Source of the DNA: CAZBRS01 sp964494475
GTDB lineage: Bacteria > Myxococcota_A > UBA9042 > CAZBRS01
Reading direction: 5' to 3'
Length of the DNA: 64,000 bases
NCBI GenBank assembly: GCA_964494475.1
Contig: CAZBRS010000001.1
Coordinates: forward strand, 186,001 to 250,000
The notes under the pieces were generated by a model that was not told where the DNA came from, did no database searches, and saw only the letters and a program-made list of their open reading frames with translations. Position numbers and translations under genes: made by a program. This document shows, one piece after another, positions 1 to 6,457 of the stretch. Position 1 is the stretch's first letter, and each line of letters starts with the position of its first letter.

Positions 1-296
1 TTCACGAAGACCTCGGGCTGGATGTGCTCGTCGGTCTTGTTGACCACCTTGCCGACCACCACCACGGGGCGCTGGCCGTTGGCTCCGGCCATGAACTCCT
101 CGATCCAGGGGTTCGACAGGCAGTCGCCGATCATCTCTTCCGACACCAGGCGCGAGTCGGTGTCGTTCCACTTGCCCGACACGTCGACGGACTCGTCGGC
201 GGCCAGGCGCTGCACCTGCATGCTGCTGCCCCCGCAGCCTGCGAGCAGCAGGCCCGCTCCGAGGACCAGCGCGCCGCGCGCGAGAAAATGCCTCAT
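1..296 (-). CDS. LpoB-like penicillin-binding protein activator lipoprotein (partial, runs off window)
   Basis: The 98 visible codons begin MRHFLARGALVLGAGLLLAGCGG, a lipoprotein signal with lipobox LLAGC. The mature part carries the stretch VSGKWNDTDSRLVSEEMI and then RPVVVVGKVVNKTDEHI, which I recognise from the LpoB/YcfM peptidoglycan synthase activator family of lipoproteins. Such proteins sit in the outer membrane and contact class A PBPs in E. coli; that role is inferred here. It is the third gene of a short minus-strand lipoprotein operon (10 nt after the small lipoprotein). The C-terminal part lies outside the window. Confidence 0.8.
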   Translation of the reverse strand, partial: MRHFLARGALVLGAGLLLAGCGGSSMQVQRLAADESVDVSGKWNDTDSRLVSEEMIGDCLSNPWIEEFMAGANGQRPVVVVGKVVNKTDEHIQPEVFV

Positions 297-306
297 CGTC
301 GACCTC

Positions 307-456
307 CTACTCGCTCCCGGCTTCCTGGTTCAAGCGGTGCGACGCCTTCTGCTTGTTCTGATCGATGCGGTCGCGATCGACCGTCTTCTGCTGCGGGGCC
401 GAGCAGGCCACCGCGAACAGGGCCACCAGCAGGGCTGCGAGGAATTTGCGGATCAT
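307..456 (-). CDS. small 49-residue lipoprotein
   Basis: The gene starts with ATG at 456 and ends with TAG at 307. It encodes MIRKFLAALLVALFAVACSA followed by about 30 polar residues (SAPQQKTVDRDRIDQ...). The signal peptide and lipobox (FAVAC) are clear, so the mature protein is a lipid-anchored peptide of roughly 31 residues rich in Lys, Asp and Gln. It lies 3 nt after the LPP20-type gene and 10 nt before the LpoB-like gene, so it is probably co-transcribed and may be an accessory of the same envelope complex. No family is recognised. Confidence 0.7.
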   Translation of the reverse strand: MIRKFLAALLVALFAVACSAPQQKTVDRDRIDQNKQKASHRLNQEAGSE

Positions 457-459
457 GGC

Positions 460-1050
460 CTACTCCTTGTCGAGCTTCTCGACCAGCGCCTCTTTGTGCG
501 CGTCGATGACCTCTTTCTGTCGGTTCGAGAGAGCGCGCACGTTCTTGAGGGCGTCGATGGCCGTCTCGGCGTCGACGATCTGCAGCACGTAGTAGTTGTT
601 GTTCGGCGAGATCCACGTGTCGACCGGCTTGACGCCCGTGAGCTGCAGCTTGCTGACTTCTTTGACGATGCTGTCGATCTTGGCCTCGGCCGAGACGCCC
701 GGATCCTCGACGCCTTCGGTCCACTGGGCCTTGTAGGTCTCGAGCAGGCTGGCCACGCGCTTCGAGAGCTGCTTCGAGATCTCGGCGCTGGCCGTGGCGC
801 TGGCCGACTGGTACGCGAGGTCCATCAGGTGCGTGGCGCGGATGGTCTCGGACGCCACGCCGCACACCGTCTTGTCGGGGTTCTTGACCCAGGGCTCGGC
901 GCAGTTGCGGATCTTCACCCACTGGGGCGCGCCCTCGAACTCGGATGCGAAGCTGGACTTGTCGGACACGAGGCCGCGCTCGACCTGCGTGCCGCAGGCC
1001 GTGGAGAGGACGAGCGTCAGCAGCGCGGACAGGATGACGGACGAGCGCAT
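460..1050 (-). CDS. LPP20-family lipoprotein
   Basis: A 196-residue protein with a lipoprotein signal (MRSSVILSALLTLVLSTAC). The mature part has the layout of LPP20-type lipoproteins: WVKIRNCAEPWVKNPDKTVCGVASE, an alpha-helical middle (ATASAEISKQLSKRVASLL), the segment TWISPNNNYYVLQIVDAETA, and a charged helix at the C-terminus. The two mature Cys residues in the first segment may pair. LPP20-like and LpoB-like lipoproteins are often neighbours, which supports both calls. ATG at 1050 follows a GAGGAGG ribosome site. It is the first gene of the operon transcribed from the promoter at 1087-1115. Confidence 0.8.
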   Translation of the reverse strand: MRSSVILSALLTLVLSTACGTQVERGLVSDKSSFASEFEGAPQWVKIRNCAEPWVKNPDKTVCGVASETIRATHLMDLAYQSASATASAEISKQLSKRVASLLETYKAQWTEGVEDPGVSAEAKIDSIVKEVSKLQLTGVKPVDTWISPNNNYYVLQIVDAETAIDALKNVRALSNRQKEVIDAHKEALVEKLDKE

Positions 1051-1086
1051 GGTGCCTCCTCGGCTTCTGGTGTTCGGACGCCCGGA

Positions 1087-1115
1087 AGTTCACCCCAAGG
1101 AGCGGGGCGCGTCAA
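1087..1115 (-). promoter_or_regulatory. sigma70-type promoter for the lipoprotein operon
   Basis: On the minus strand TTGACG (1115-1110) is followed after 17 nt by TGAACT (1092-1087). The -10 box ends 36 nt before the ATG at 1050. Confidence 0.6.
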
Positions 1116-1144
1116 GGGGTTTCGAGGCTTCATCGGCCGCCGCG

Positions 1145-1768
1145 CTACGGCGTGACGGAGAGGCTCGCGAGGGAGGCCGTGTAGCCCTGCTCGATCCACG
1201 CGAGGGCCTCGGCGCCCAGGCGGGCGAGGTCGAGGTCCCGGGCACCGGCTTGCCAGGCGTCGAGCGTGGCCCGCACCATGCCCATGACGGCGCCCGCGAA
1301 GACCCGCGCGTGGCGTTCTTCGGCCGGGCCGGGGGTCGTCGAGGGCAGCAGGGTCTCGTAGATGGCCTGCTCCCATTCGCGATCGAACTCGGCTTGCCGG
1401 GCGATGAGCGAGACCGACGCGTTCATGATGCGGGCCTGGACGACCAGGTGTTCGCGGGTCTCGGAGAACACCGCGGCGAGCTCGAGGCAGGCGCGCACGA
1501 CGGCCTCGAAGGGCGCGGCCTCGGCGCGATGGCTGGCCAGGCGCTCGCGGAACATCGCGATGCGCTCGGCCTGGAGGGGGAAGACCGTCTCGTCCTTGCG
1601 CGCGAAGTAGCGGAAGAACGTTCGGCGGGCCACGCCCGCGGCCTCGGCGATCTCGTCGACGGTGGTGGTGTCGTAGCCGTGCGACAGGTACAGCCTGGTC
1701 GCCGCCGACAGCAGCGCCTCGCGCGTCCGGACCTTCTTTCGATCGCGAAGTCGCGGTTGCGTTTCCAT
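1145..1768 (-). CDS. TetR-family transcriptional regulator
   Basis: A 207-residue protein starting METQPRLRDRKKVRTREALL. Residues about 12-60 form the TetR helix-turn-helix (TREALLSAATRLYLSHGYDTTTVDEIAEAAGVARRTFFRYFARKDETVF). The rest is a variable all-helical ligand domain. I use ATG at 1768; an upstream in-frame TTG at 1777 lies inside the -10 box and cannot be translated. The gene is divergent from an aldehyde dehydrogenase across 68 nt with overlapping promoters, so it probably represses itself and that gene. No Shine-Dalgarno sequence precedes the ATG, and the -10 box is only 7 nt away, predicting a leaderless mRNA. The inducer is unknown. Confidence 0.9.
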   Translation of the reverse strand: METQPRLRDRKKVRTREALLSAATRLYLSHGYDTTTVDEIAEAAGVARRTFFRYFARKDETVFPLQAERIAMFRERLASHRAEAAPFEAVVRACLELAAVFSETREHLVVQARIMNASVSLIARQAEFDREWEQAIYETLLPSTTPGPAEERHARVFAGAVMGMVRATLDAWQAGARDLDLARLGAEALAWIEQGYTASLASLSVTP

Positions 1769-1785
1769 GGCGTCCAACGTACGTT
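1757..1785 (+). promoter_or_regulatory. divergent promoter for the aldehyde dehydrogenase operon
   Basis: Plus-strand TTGCGT (1757-1762), 17-nt spacer, TACGTT (1780-1785). Its -10 box overlaps the TetR gene's -10 box within the AACGTACGTT palindrome, so binding there would block both directions. Confidence 0.5.
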
Positions 1786-1803
1786 ACCGACACGCGGTGT
1801 CAA
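1776..1803 (-). promoter_or_regulatory. promoter of the TetR gene, with palindrome
   Basis: Minus-strand TTGACA (1803-1798), 16-nt spacer, TACGTT (1781-1776). The -10 box belongs to the perfect palindrome AACGTACGTT (1776-1785). The spacer holds a second dyad, GACAC-GCG-GTGTC (1789-1801), a plausible TetR operator. Only 7 nt separate the -10 box from ATG. Confidence 0.7.
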
Positions 1804-1836
1804 CCCGAAACCGGCTCGTGGTGCAGCGGAGGAAGC

Positions 1837-3207
1837 ATGCCGCAGGTCAGCGTGAACCCGGCCACGGGCGAGCAGCTGGCGGCCTACGACGAGACCCCGC
1901 CGGCCCGGCTCGAGCACCTGCTCGACGCGAGCGTTCGGGCCTGGTCGTCCTGGCGGGGCACCTCCTTCGAGGCGCGCGGCGGCTTCCTGCGGGCCGCGGC
2001 CGTCCTCTTGCGCGAGCGCGAGGGCGAGTGGGCGCGCGCCATGACCCTCGAGATGGGCAAGCCGGTGAGGGAGGCCCGCGCCGAGGTGCGGAAGTCGGCC
2101 AGCGTGTGCGACTTCTACGCCGAGAGCGGGGCCCGCTTCCTGGCCCCGCGGCAGGTCCCCACCGACGACCCCGTCAGCTTCGTGCGCTACGATCCCCTGG
2201 GCGTGCTGCTCGGCATCATGCCCTGGAACTTTCCGTTCTGGCAGGTGTTCCGCTTCGCCGCTCCCGCGGTGATGGCGGGCAACGTGGCGCTCTTGAAGCA
2301 CGCCTCGAACGTGCCGGGGTGTGCCCTGGCCATCGAGCGCGTGTTCCGCGACGCGGGCTTCCCCCCCGGGGTGTTCACGACCCTGCTCCTCGGCGGGGCC
2401 GCGGCCGAGCGGCTGATCGGCGACCCGCGCGTGGCGTGCGTCACGCTCACGGGCAGCGAGGCGGCGGGTCGACGCGTGGGGGCGGCCGCGGGCGCGGCCC
2501 TGAAGAAGTCGGTGCTCGAGCTCGGGGGCAGCGACCCGTTCGTGGTGCTGGCCGACGCCGACGTCGAGCGGGCGGCGCGGGTGGCCGCCGACGCGCGCTG
2601 TCTGAACAGCGGGCAGAGCTGCATCGCGGCCAAGCGCTTCATCGTCGAGCGCGAGGTGGTCGACGCCTTCGTCGCGTGCTTCACCGAGGCGCTGGCGGCC
2701 AAGAGAGTGGGCGACCCCGAGGACGAGTCCACCGACGTGGGCCCCCTGGCGCGCCCCGACCTGCGCGCCGAGCTGCACGCCCAGGTGGAGGCCAGCGTGG
2801 CCGAGGGCGCGCGCCTGGTGCTGGGGGGGCGCGTGCCGGCAGGGCCCGGCAACTTCTACCCCGTCACGCTGCTCACCGACGTCGAGCCAGGGCACACGGC
2901 GGCCCGCGAAGAAACGTTCGGGCCCGTGGCGGCGGTGCTCCCCGTGGCCGACGAGGCCGAGGCCGTCCGGGTGGCCAACGCCACGCGCTTCGGGCTCGGA
3001 GCCTCGCTCTGGACCCGCGATCTCGAGCGCGCGCGGCGTCTGGTGCCGCTCCTCGACGTCGGGGCCGTGTTCGTGAACGGGCTCGTCAAATCCGACCCGC
3101 GCCTGCCCTTCGGTGGCGTGAAGGCGTCGGGCTACGGTCGCGAGTTGGCCGAGGAGGGCCTGCGCGAGTTCGTCAACTGCAAGACGGTCGTCATGACGCG
3201 CGCGTGA
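1837..3207 (+). CDS. NAD(P)-dependent aldehyde dehydrogenase
   Basis: A 456-residue ALDH-superfamily enzyme that oxidises an aldehyde to its acid; it most resembles succinate-semialdehyde dehydrogenase-type members. Visible landmarks are the cofactor segment GIMPWNFPFWQ (about 127-137), LTGSEAAG (about 204-211), the general base in LELGG (Glu228) and the catalytic nucleophile in NSGQSCIA (Cys262). The C-terminal FGGVKASGYGRE segment is also typical. Length is slightly shorter than the usual 470-500. ATG at 1837 follows GCGGAGGAAG. It is divergent from the TetR gene and probably controlled by it. The substrate cannot be read from sequence. Confidence 0.9.
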   Translation: MPQVSVNPATGEQLAAYDETPPARLEHLLDASVRAWSSWRGTSFEARGGFLRAAAVLLREREGEWARAMTLEMGKPVREARAEVRKSASVCDFYAESGARFLAPRQVPTDDPVSFVRYDPLGVLLGIMPWNFPFWQVFRFAAPAVMAGNVALLKHASNVPGCALAIERVFRDAGFPPGVFTTLLLGGAAAERLIGDPRVACVTLTGSEAAGRRVGAAAGAALKKSVLELGGSDPFVVLADADVERAARVAADARCLNSGQSCIAAKRFIVEREVVDAFVACFTEALAAKRVGDPEDESTDVGPLARPDLRAELHAQVEASVAEGARLVLGGRVPAGPGNFYPVTLLTDVEPGHTAAREETFGPVAAVLPVADEAEAVRVANATRFGLGASLWTRDLERARRLVPLLDVGAVFVNGLVKSDPRLPFGGVKASGYGRELAEEGLREFVNCKTVVMTRA

Positions 3208-3241
3208 CGCGCGAATGACGCAGTTTCTACAGGAGGTTGGC

Positions 3242-3922
3242 ATGCGGTGGTCGATCGTTCCCGTGGGGCTCCTGACGCTGCTCCTCCCGCTCGCCGGCCA
3301 CGCCGCCGACGATCCGCCCGCCCACGTGAACCCGTCGCCGAACCTGACCGCGGTCGGCCCGGACGAGGAGGCCCGCCAGGCCGGCCAGGTGCGCGGGCCC
3401 ATGCCCGCCGTCGACGAGAAGCGCCTGGGGCGCCTGCGCGCCGGCGCCATCGAGACGCGCGAGTTGCCCGCCGCCCGCCAGGACGCGCTGCACTTCGAGG
3501 CGCTCGGCAGCGTCGACGGCACGCCCGCCGAGGTCATGGCCGTGCTGCGCGACTACCCGCATCGCGCGGGGCTGTTCCCTCACGTCGAGACCTGCAAGGC
3601 CACGTGGGATCGCAACCTGGCGCTGGTCGACCTGGAGCTGTCGGTCGCCGTGTCGACCGTGCGCTACCGGCTGGCCATGCGGCACTTTGGCGACCAAGCC
3701 ATCGTGTGGACCTACGTACACGGTGATCTGAAGGATAGCCGCGGCTCCTGGAAGCTGTTCCCCTACGACAACGGCGTGCGCACCCTGGTGCTGTACGAGA
3801 CCGAGAGCGAGCCGGACTCGGCGCTGCCGCGCTTCATCCTGAACTCGCTCACCGGGAAGGGTCTGCCCGGGGTCATCGAGGCCATCCGCAAGGGCGTGGC
3901 CAGGCGCCGGGCCGTGCGCTGA
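3242..3922 (+). CDS. secreted SRPBCC/START-like domain protein
   Basis: A 226-residue protein starting at ATG 3242, just after the strong ribosome site AGGAGGT (3231-3237). A start 27 nt upstream would overlap that site and is rejected. It has a Sec signal peptide (MRWSIVPVGLLTLLLPLAGHA, cleavage after AGHA expected). The mature part resembles START/SRPBCC folds: HFEALGSVDGTPAEVMAVLRDYP, then the polyketide-cyclase-like strands RYRLAMRHF, IVWTYVHGDLKD and SWKLFPYDNG. This fold binds a hydrophobic ligand in many proteins. It lies 34 nt after the dehydrogenase and 2 nt before a methyltransferase gene, so it is probably in the same operon. Function unknown. Confidence 0.7.
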   Translation: MRWSIVPVGLLTLLLPLAGHAADDPPAHVNPSPNLTAVGPDEEARQAGQVRGPMPAVDEKRLGRLRAGAIETRELPAARQDALHFEALGSVDGTPAEVMAVLRDYPHRAGLFPHVETCKATWDRNLALVDLELSVAVSTVRYRLAMRHFGDQAIVWTYVHGDLKDSRGSWKLFPYDNGVRTLVLYETESEPDSALPRFILNSLTGKGLPGVIEAIRKGVARRRAVR

Positions 3923-3924
3923 TC

Positions 3925-4755
3925 ATGCCGGCCGACGCCGCGCCCTGGGACACCCCCGAGAACGCCGCCGCCTACGCGCGCTTCTGCCGCGTGCACGGGT
4001 ACCGTCGCGACGCCGCGTGGGCGCTGGCTCGCTTCGCGGGGCTGGCCCGTGACGCGCGCGTGGCCGACCTGGGCTGCGGCACCGGGGTGTCGACCCGGGC
4101 CCTGGCGGCGCGGGTGCCGGCGGGGCGCGTCATCGGGCTCGACCCCGCCCCCGCCATGCTGGCCGAAGCGAGGCGCGCGGGGCGCTCGCGACGCGTCATG
4201 TTCGTCCTGGGCGACTCGGCGGATTTGCCGCGCCTGGCGGGCGAGGGCGGCTTCGACGCCGTGGCCTGCGTCTCGGCGCTGTGGCTGACCGACGATCTGG
4301 GGGCCACCCTGGGGCACGTGCGCGCGGGGCTCCGCGACGGCGGTCGGCTGGTGTTCAGCGTGCCGGCCGAGTTCGTGGGCGAGGTGGAGCACCTGCTGGA
4401 GCCCGGGGCGGCGCGCTTCTTCGAGGCGCTGGTGCGGGCGCGGCGCGCCGAGGGGGTCTCCGAGCCGCGGGCCGTGACGCCGCGCGTGCCCTTGACCCTG
4501 GAGGGCTGGGAGGCTGCGCTCGCCGCCGCCGGGTTCGGCCGCTTCGCCACCGAGGTGCACGCCTACGCGATGAGCGGCCGCGAGGCGCTGGCCCACCTGG
4601 CCGTGCCGGCCGTCGCGGCCGGCTACCTGCCGGGGGCCGACGCCGGGCAGGTCGGGCGCGTGCTGGCGAGGCTGGAGGCCGAGGTGGGCGCCGACGAGGG
4701 GTTCCCGATGGAGCGCCGCTGGCGCCACGTGGCCGTCGTGAAGGAACCGATCTGA
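3925..4755 (+). CDS. class I SAM-dependent methyltransferase
   Basis: A 276-residue protein. Motif I is VADLGCGTGVSTRAL (about residues 46-60), followed by the acidic SAM-ribose contact in VIGLDPAPAMLAEARR. The VLGDSADLPRL and FDAVACVSALWL segments correspond to motifs II and III of the ubiE-like group. The C-terminal half (from about residue 150) is a variable cap domain. ATG 3925 lies 2 nt after the preceding gene, so the two are translationally close. The substrate is unknown. Confidence 0.85.
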   Translation: MPADAAPWDTPENAAAYARFCRVHGYRRDAAWALARFAGLARDARVADLGCGTGVSTRALAARVPAGRVIGLDPAPAMLAEARRAGRSRRVMFVLGDSADLPRLAGEGGFDAVACVSALWLTDDLGATLGHVRAGLRDGGRLVFSVPAEFVGEVEHLLEPGAARFFEALVRARRAEGVSEPRAVTPRVPLTLEGWEAALAAAGFGRFATEVHAYAMSGREALAHLAVPAVAAGYLPGADAGQVGRVLARLEAEVGADEGFPMERRWRHVAVVKEPI

Positions 4756-4773
4756 CCCACGGAGAGGCAGGGG

Positions 4774-5217
4774 ATGGGACGAAAGAACGAGGCGGGCAGG
4801 GTGCCGGTCGCGCCGACCGACGAGCGGCGCTCGGGGGTCACGTTGGGAGCCCTGTTCTCGAAGGCCGGCCTCGTGCCCCCGCCCCCCGCGCGCCCGACGC
4901 CCGCCGCGGGCGCGCCGTCGCCGGCCCCCGCCGCGCCCCCTCCAGCGCCCGATCTCGCCGGCGCCGACCTGGCGACGGTCGCGAAGCTGGTGGTGCGCCG
5001 CGAGCGCAAGGGCCACGGCGGCCACACGGCCACGGTGGTCGAGGGCCTGGCGGCCACCGGCGTCGACGCCACCGAGGTCGCGCGCAGGCTGAAGCGCGCG
5101 CTGGGTTGCGGCGCCACCCTCGAGGGCGGGGCCATCGTGGTGCAGGGCGACGTGCCGGACCGGGTCGCGGCCTGGCTCGAAGGGCAGGGCGTGCGGCGCG
5201 TGGTTCGGGGCAATTGA
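4774..5217 (+). CDS. SUI1/eIF1-like (YciH-type) translation factor homologue
   Basis: A 147-residue protein. The N-terminal half is a Pro/Ala-rich flexible linker (about residues 29-65). The C-terminal half is a SUI1 domain: VVRRERKGHGGHTATVVEGL, VARRLKRALGCGATLEGG and IVVQGDVPDRVAAWL. In eukaryotes this fold is eIF1, which checks start codon selection; bacterial YciH proteins are less understood. It starts 18 nt after the methyltransferase gene with a GGAGAGGCAGGGG ribosome site and ends the plus-strand operon, converging on the minus gene at 5243. Given the leaderless genes nearby, a start-selection factor is of interest, but any link is speculation. Confidence 0.8.
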   Translation: MGRKNEAGRVPVAPTDERRSGVTLGALFSKAGLVPPPPARPTPAAGAPSPAPAAPPPAPDLAGADLATVAKLVVRRERKGHGGHTATVVEGLAATGVDATEVARRLKRALGCGATLEGGAIVVQGDVPDRVAAWLEGQGVRRVVRGN

Positions 5218-5242
5218 CGCGCGCGACCCGAGCGGGCCTTCG

Positions 5243-6457
5243 CTACCAGAACTTCAACGGCACCTGCACCCCCGTGGTCAGCATATCAGGGGCGATGGCG
5301 TTCTTGCCGGGAAGCCAGCTGGAGTTGGCGTAGGACACGTACACCTGGAGGGGCGCGCCCAGGCGCAGGAAGCTGAACGACGCCCTGGCCGACAGCGTGT
5401 GCCGCCAGCCCGGGCGCTTGTCTTCCTCGCGCTTCCAGTCCCAGTGGGGGGCGTGGGAGCTCCAGTCGGTCTGCTGCATGTGCAAGAAGCGATAGCCGAT
5501 CGTCAGGGTGAGGAGCGGCGGCAGGCGCGCGGCCTTCTGCTCGTCGCCGCCGGTCAGCCACGAGCCGCGCGAGGGGCCCTGCCAGGGCACCGTCGAGACC
5601 TGGAGCGCCGCGCCGCTCCAGTCGCCGGGCTTCACCCGGTACGTCTCGCCCACGTAGGGCGCCTGGTTCAGGAGCAGCTTGTTGTCGGTGCCCCCGGTGG
5701 GCGCGCGCCGGGTGCGCGGCAGGAAGGCTTCGTAGAACACGTCGACCCCCAGGGCCAGCCGGCCGTCGAGCTCGCGCGCGAAGGTCTTGTCGAGGCCCAG
5801 GTGGGCCCCCAGGTCGCCCTGGGCGAAGAGGTCCCACAGCGTGGTGCCCACCGAGATGACCTCGTCGGGATCGGGCGCGCGGCCGGTGGGGATGACGCCC
5901 GTCAGCATGAGCGAGAGCGCCAGGCCGTGCTCGGACAGCCAGGGCAGGTGATCCGAGAAGCGCCAGCGCGCGCCGAGCACCAGGTCGGACAGCACGCCGT
6001 GGTTGCCGTCGAACGTGCCCGGCTTGACCTGGCCCATGCCCGCGGCCCAGTCCCAGAAGTCGTCTTGCGAGTACACGCGGCCCAGGCGCGACTGGTACTC
6101 GCCCGGCGTCCACCCGAAGCGCGGATCGACCTCGGAGCGCAGCACCACGGGCACGCCCAGCGCGATCGTGAGCCAGTCGGTGAGCCCGTATTGCAGCTGG
6201 TTGATGAGCACCATCTGCCGCACGTGCGGGTCGGGCGTCAAGATGCCCTGCAGCGGCCCGCCGGGCTCGTACAGTTCGAGCTCGTCGACCAGCGCCGCGC
6301 GTTGGCCGTCGTCGTCAAAGGCGCCACGTACCCACGACAGCACGAAGGACTCGTCGACGATGAACGTGTTCTTCGGCACGGTCTCCGTGAAGCCCGCCGA
6401 CGAGACCGCCGGTACCAGCAGCGCCAGGAGAAATGGGGCCAGGCGCGCGCGCGTCAT
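5243..6457 (-). CDS. predicted outer-membrane beta-barrel protein
   Basis: A 404-residue protein with signal peptide MTRARLAPFLLALLVPAVSSAG. It has many alternating amphipathic stretches (YGLTDWLTIALGVPVVLRSE, LVLGARWRFSDHLPW, GLALSLMLTGVIPTG, LTLTIGYRFLH, LQVYVSYANSSWL) and ends in an aromatic residue (VPLKFW), as beta-barrel outer-membrane proteins do. ATG (6457) overlaps the stop of the preceding C45-like lipoprotein gene in an ATGA, implying translational coupling. No named family is recognised. The pairing suggests the barrel and the lipoprotein act together at the outer membrane. Confidence 0.65.
   Translation of the reverse strand: MTRARLAPFLLALLVPAVSSAGFTETVPKNTFIVDESFVLSWVRGAFDDDGQRAALVDELELYEPGGPLQGILTPDPHVRQMVLINQLQYGLTDWLTIALGVPVVLRSEVDPRFGWTPGEYQSRLGRVYSQDDFWDWAAGMGQVKPGTFDGNHGVLSDLVLGARWRFSDHLPWLSEHGLALSLMLTGVIPTGRAPDPDEVISVGTTLWDLFAQGDLGAHLGLDKTFARELDGRLALGVDVFYEAFLPRTRRAPTGGTDNKLLLNQAPYVGETYRVKPGDWSGAALQVSTVPWQGPSRGSWLTGGDEQKAARLPPLLTLTIGYRFLHMQQTDWSSHAPHWDWKREEDKRPGWRHTLSARASFSFLRLGAPLQVYVSYANSSWLPGKNAIAPDMLTTGVQVPLKFW

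Noticed and set aside
1423..3537. A 704-codon minus-strand frame covering the aldehyde dehydrogenase and part of the TetR gene.
   Set aside because: It runs antisense to ALDH catalytic motifs and reads as low-complexity Arg/Gly/Pro sequence.
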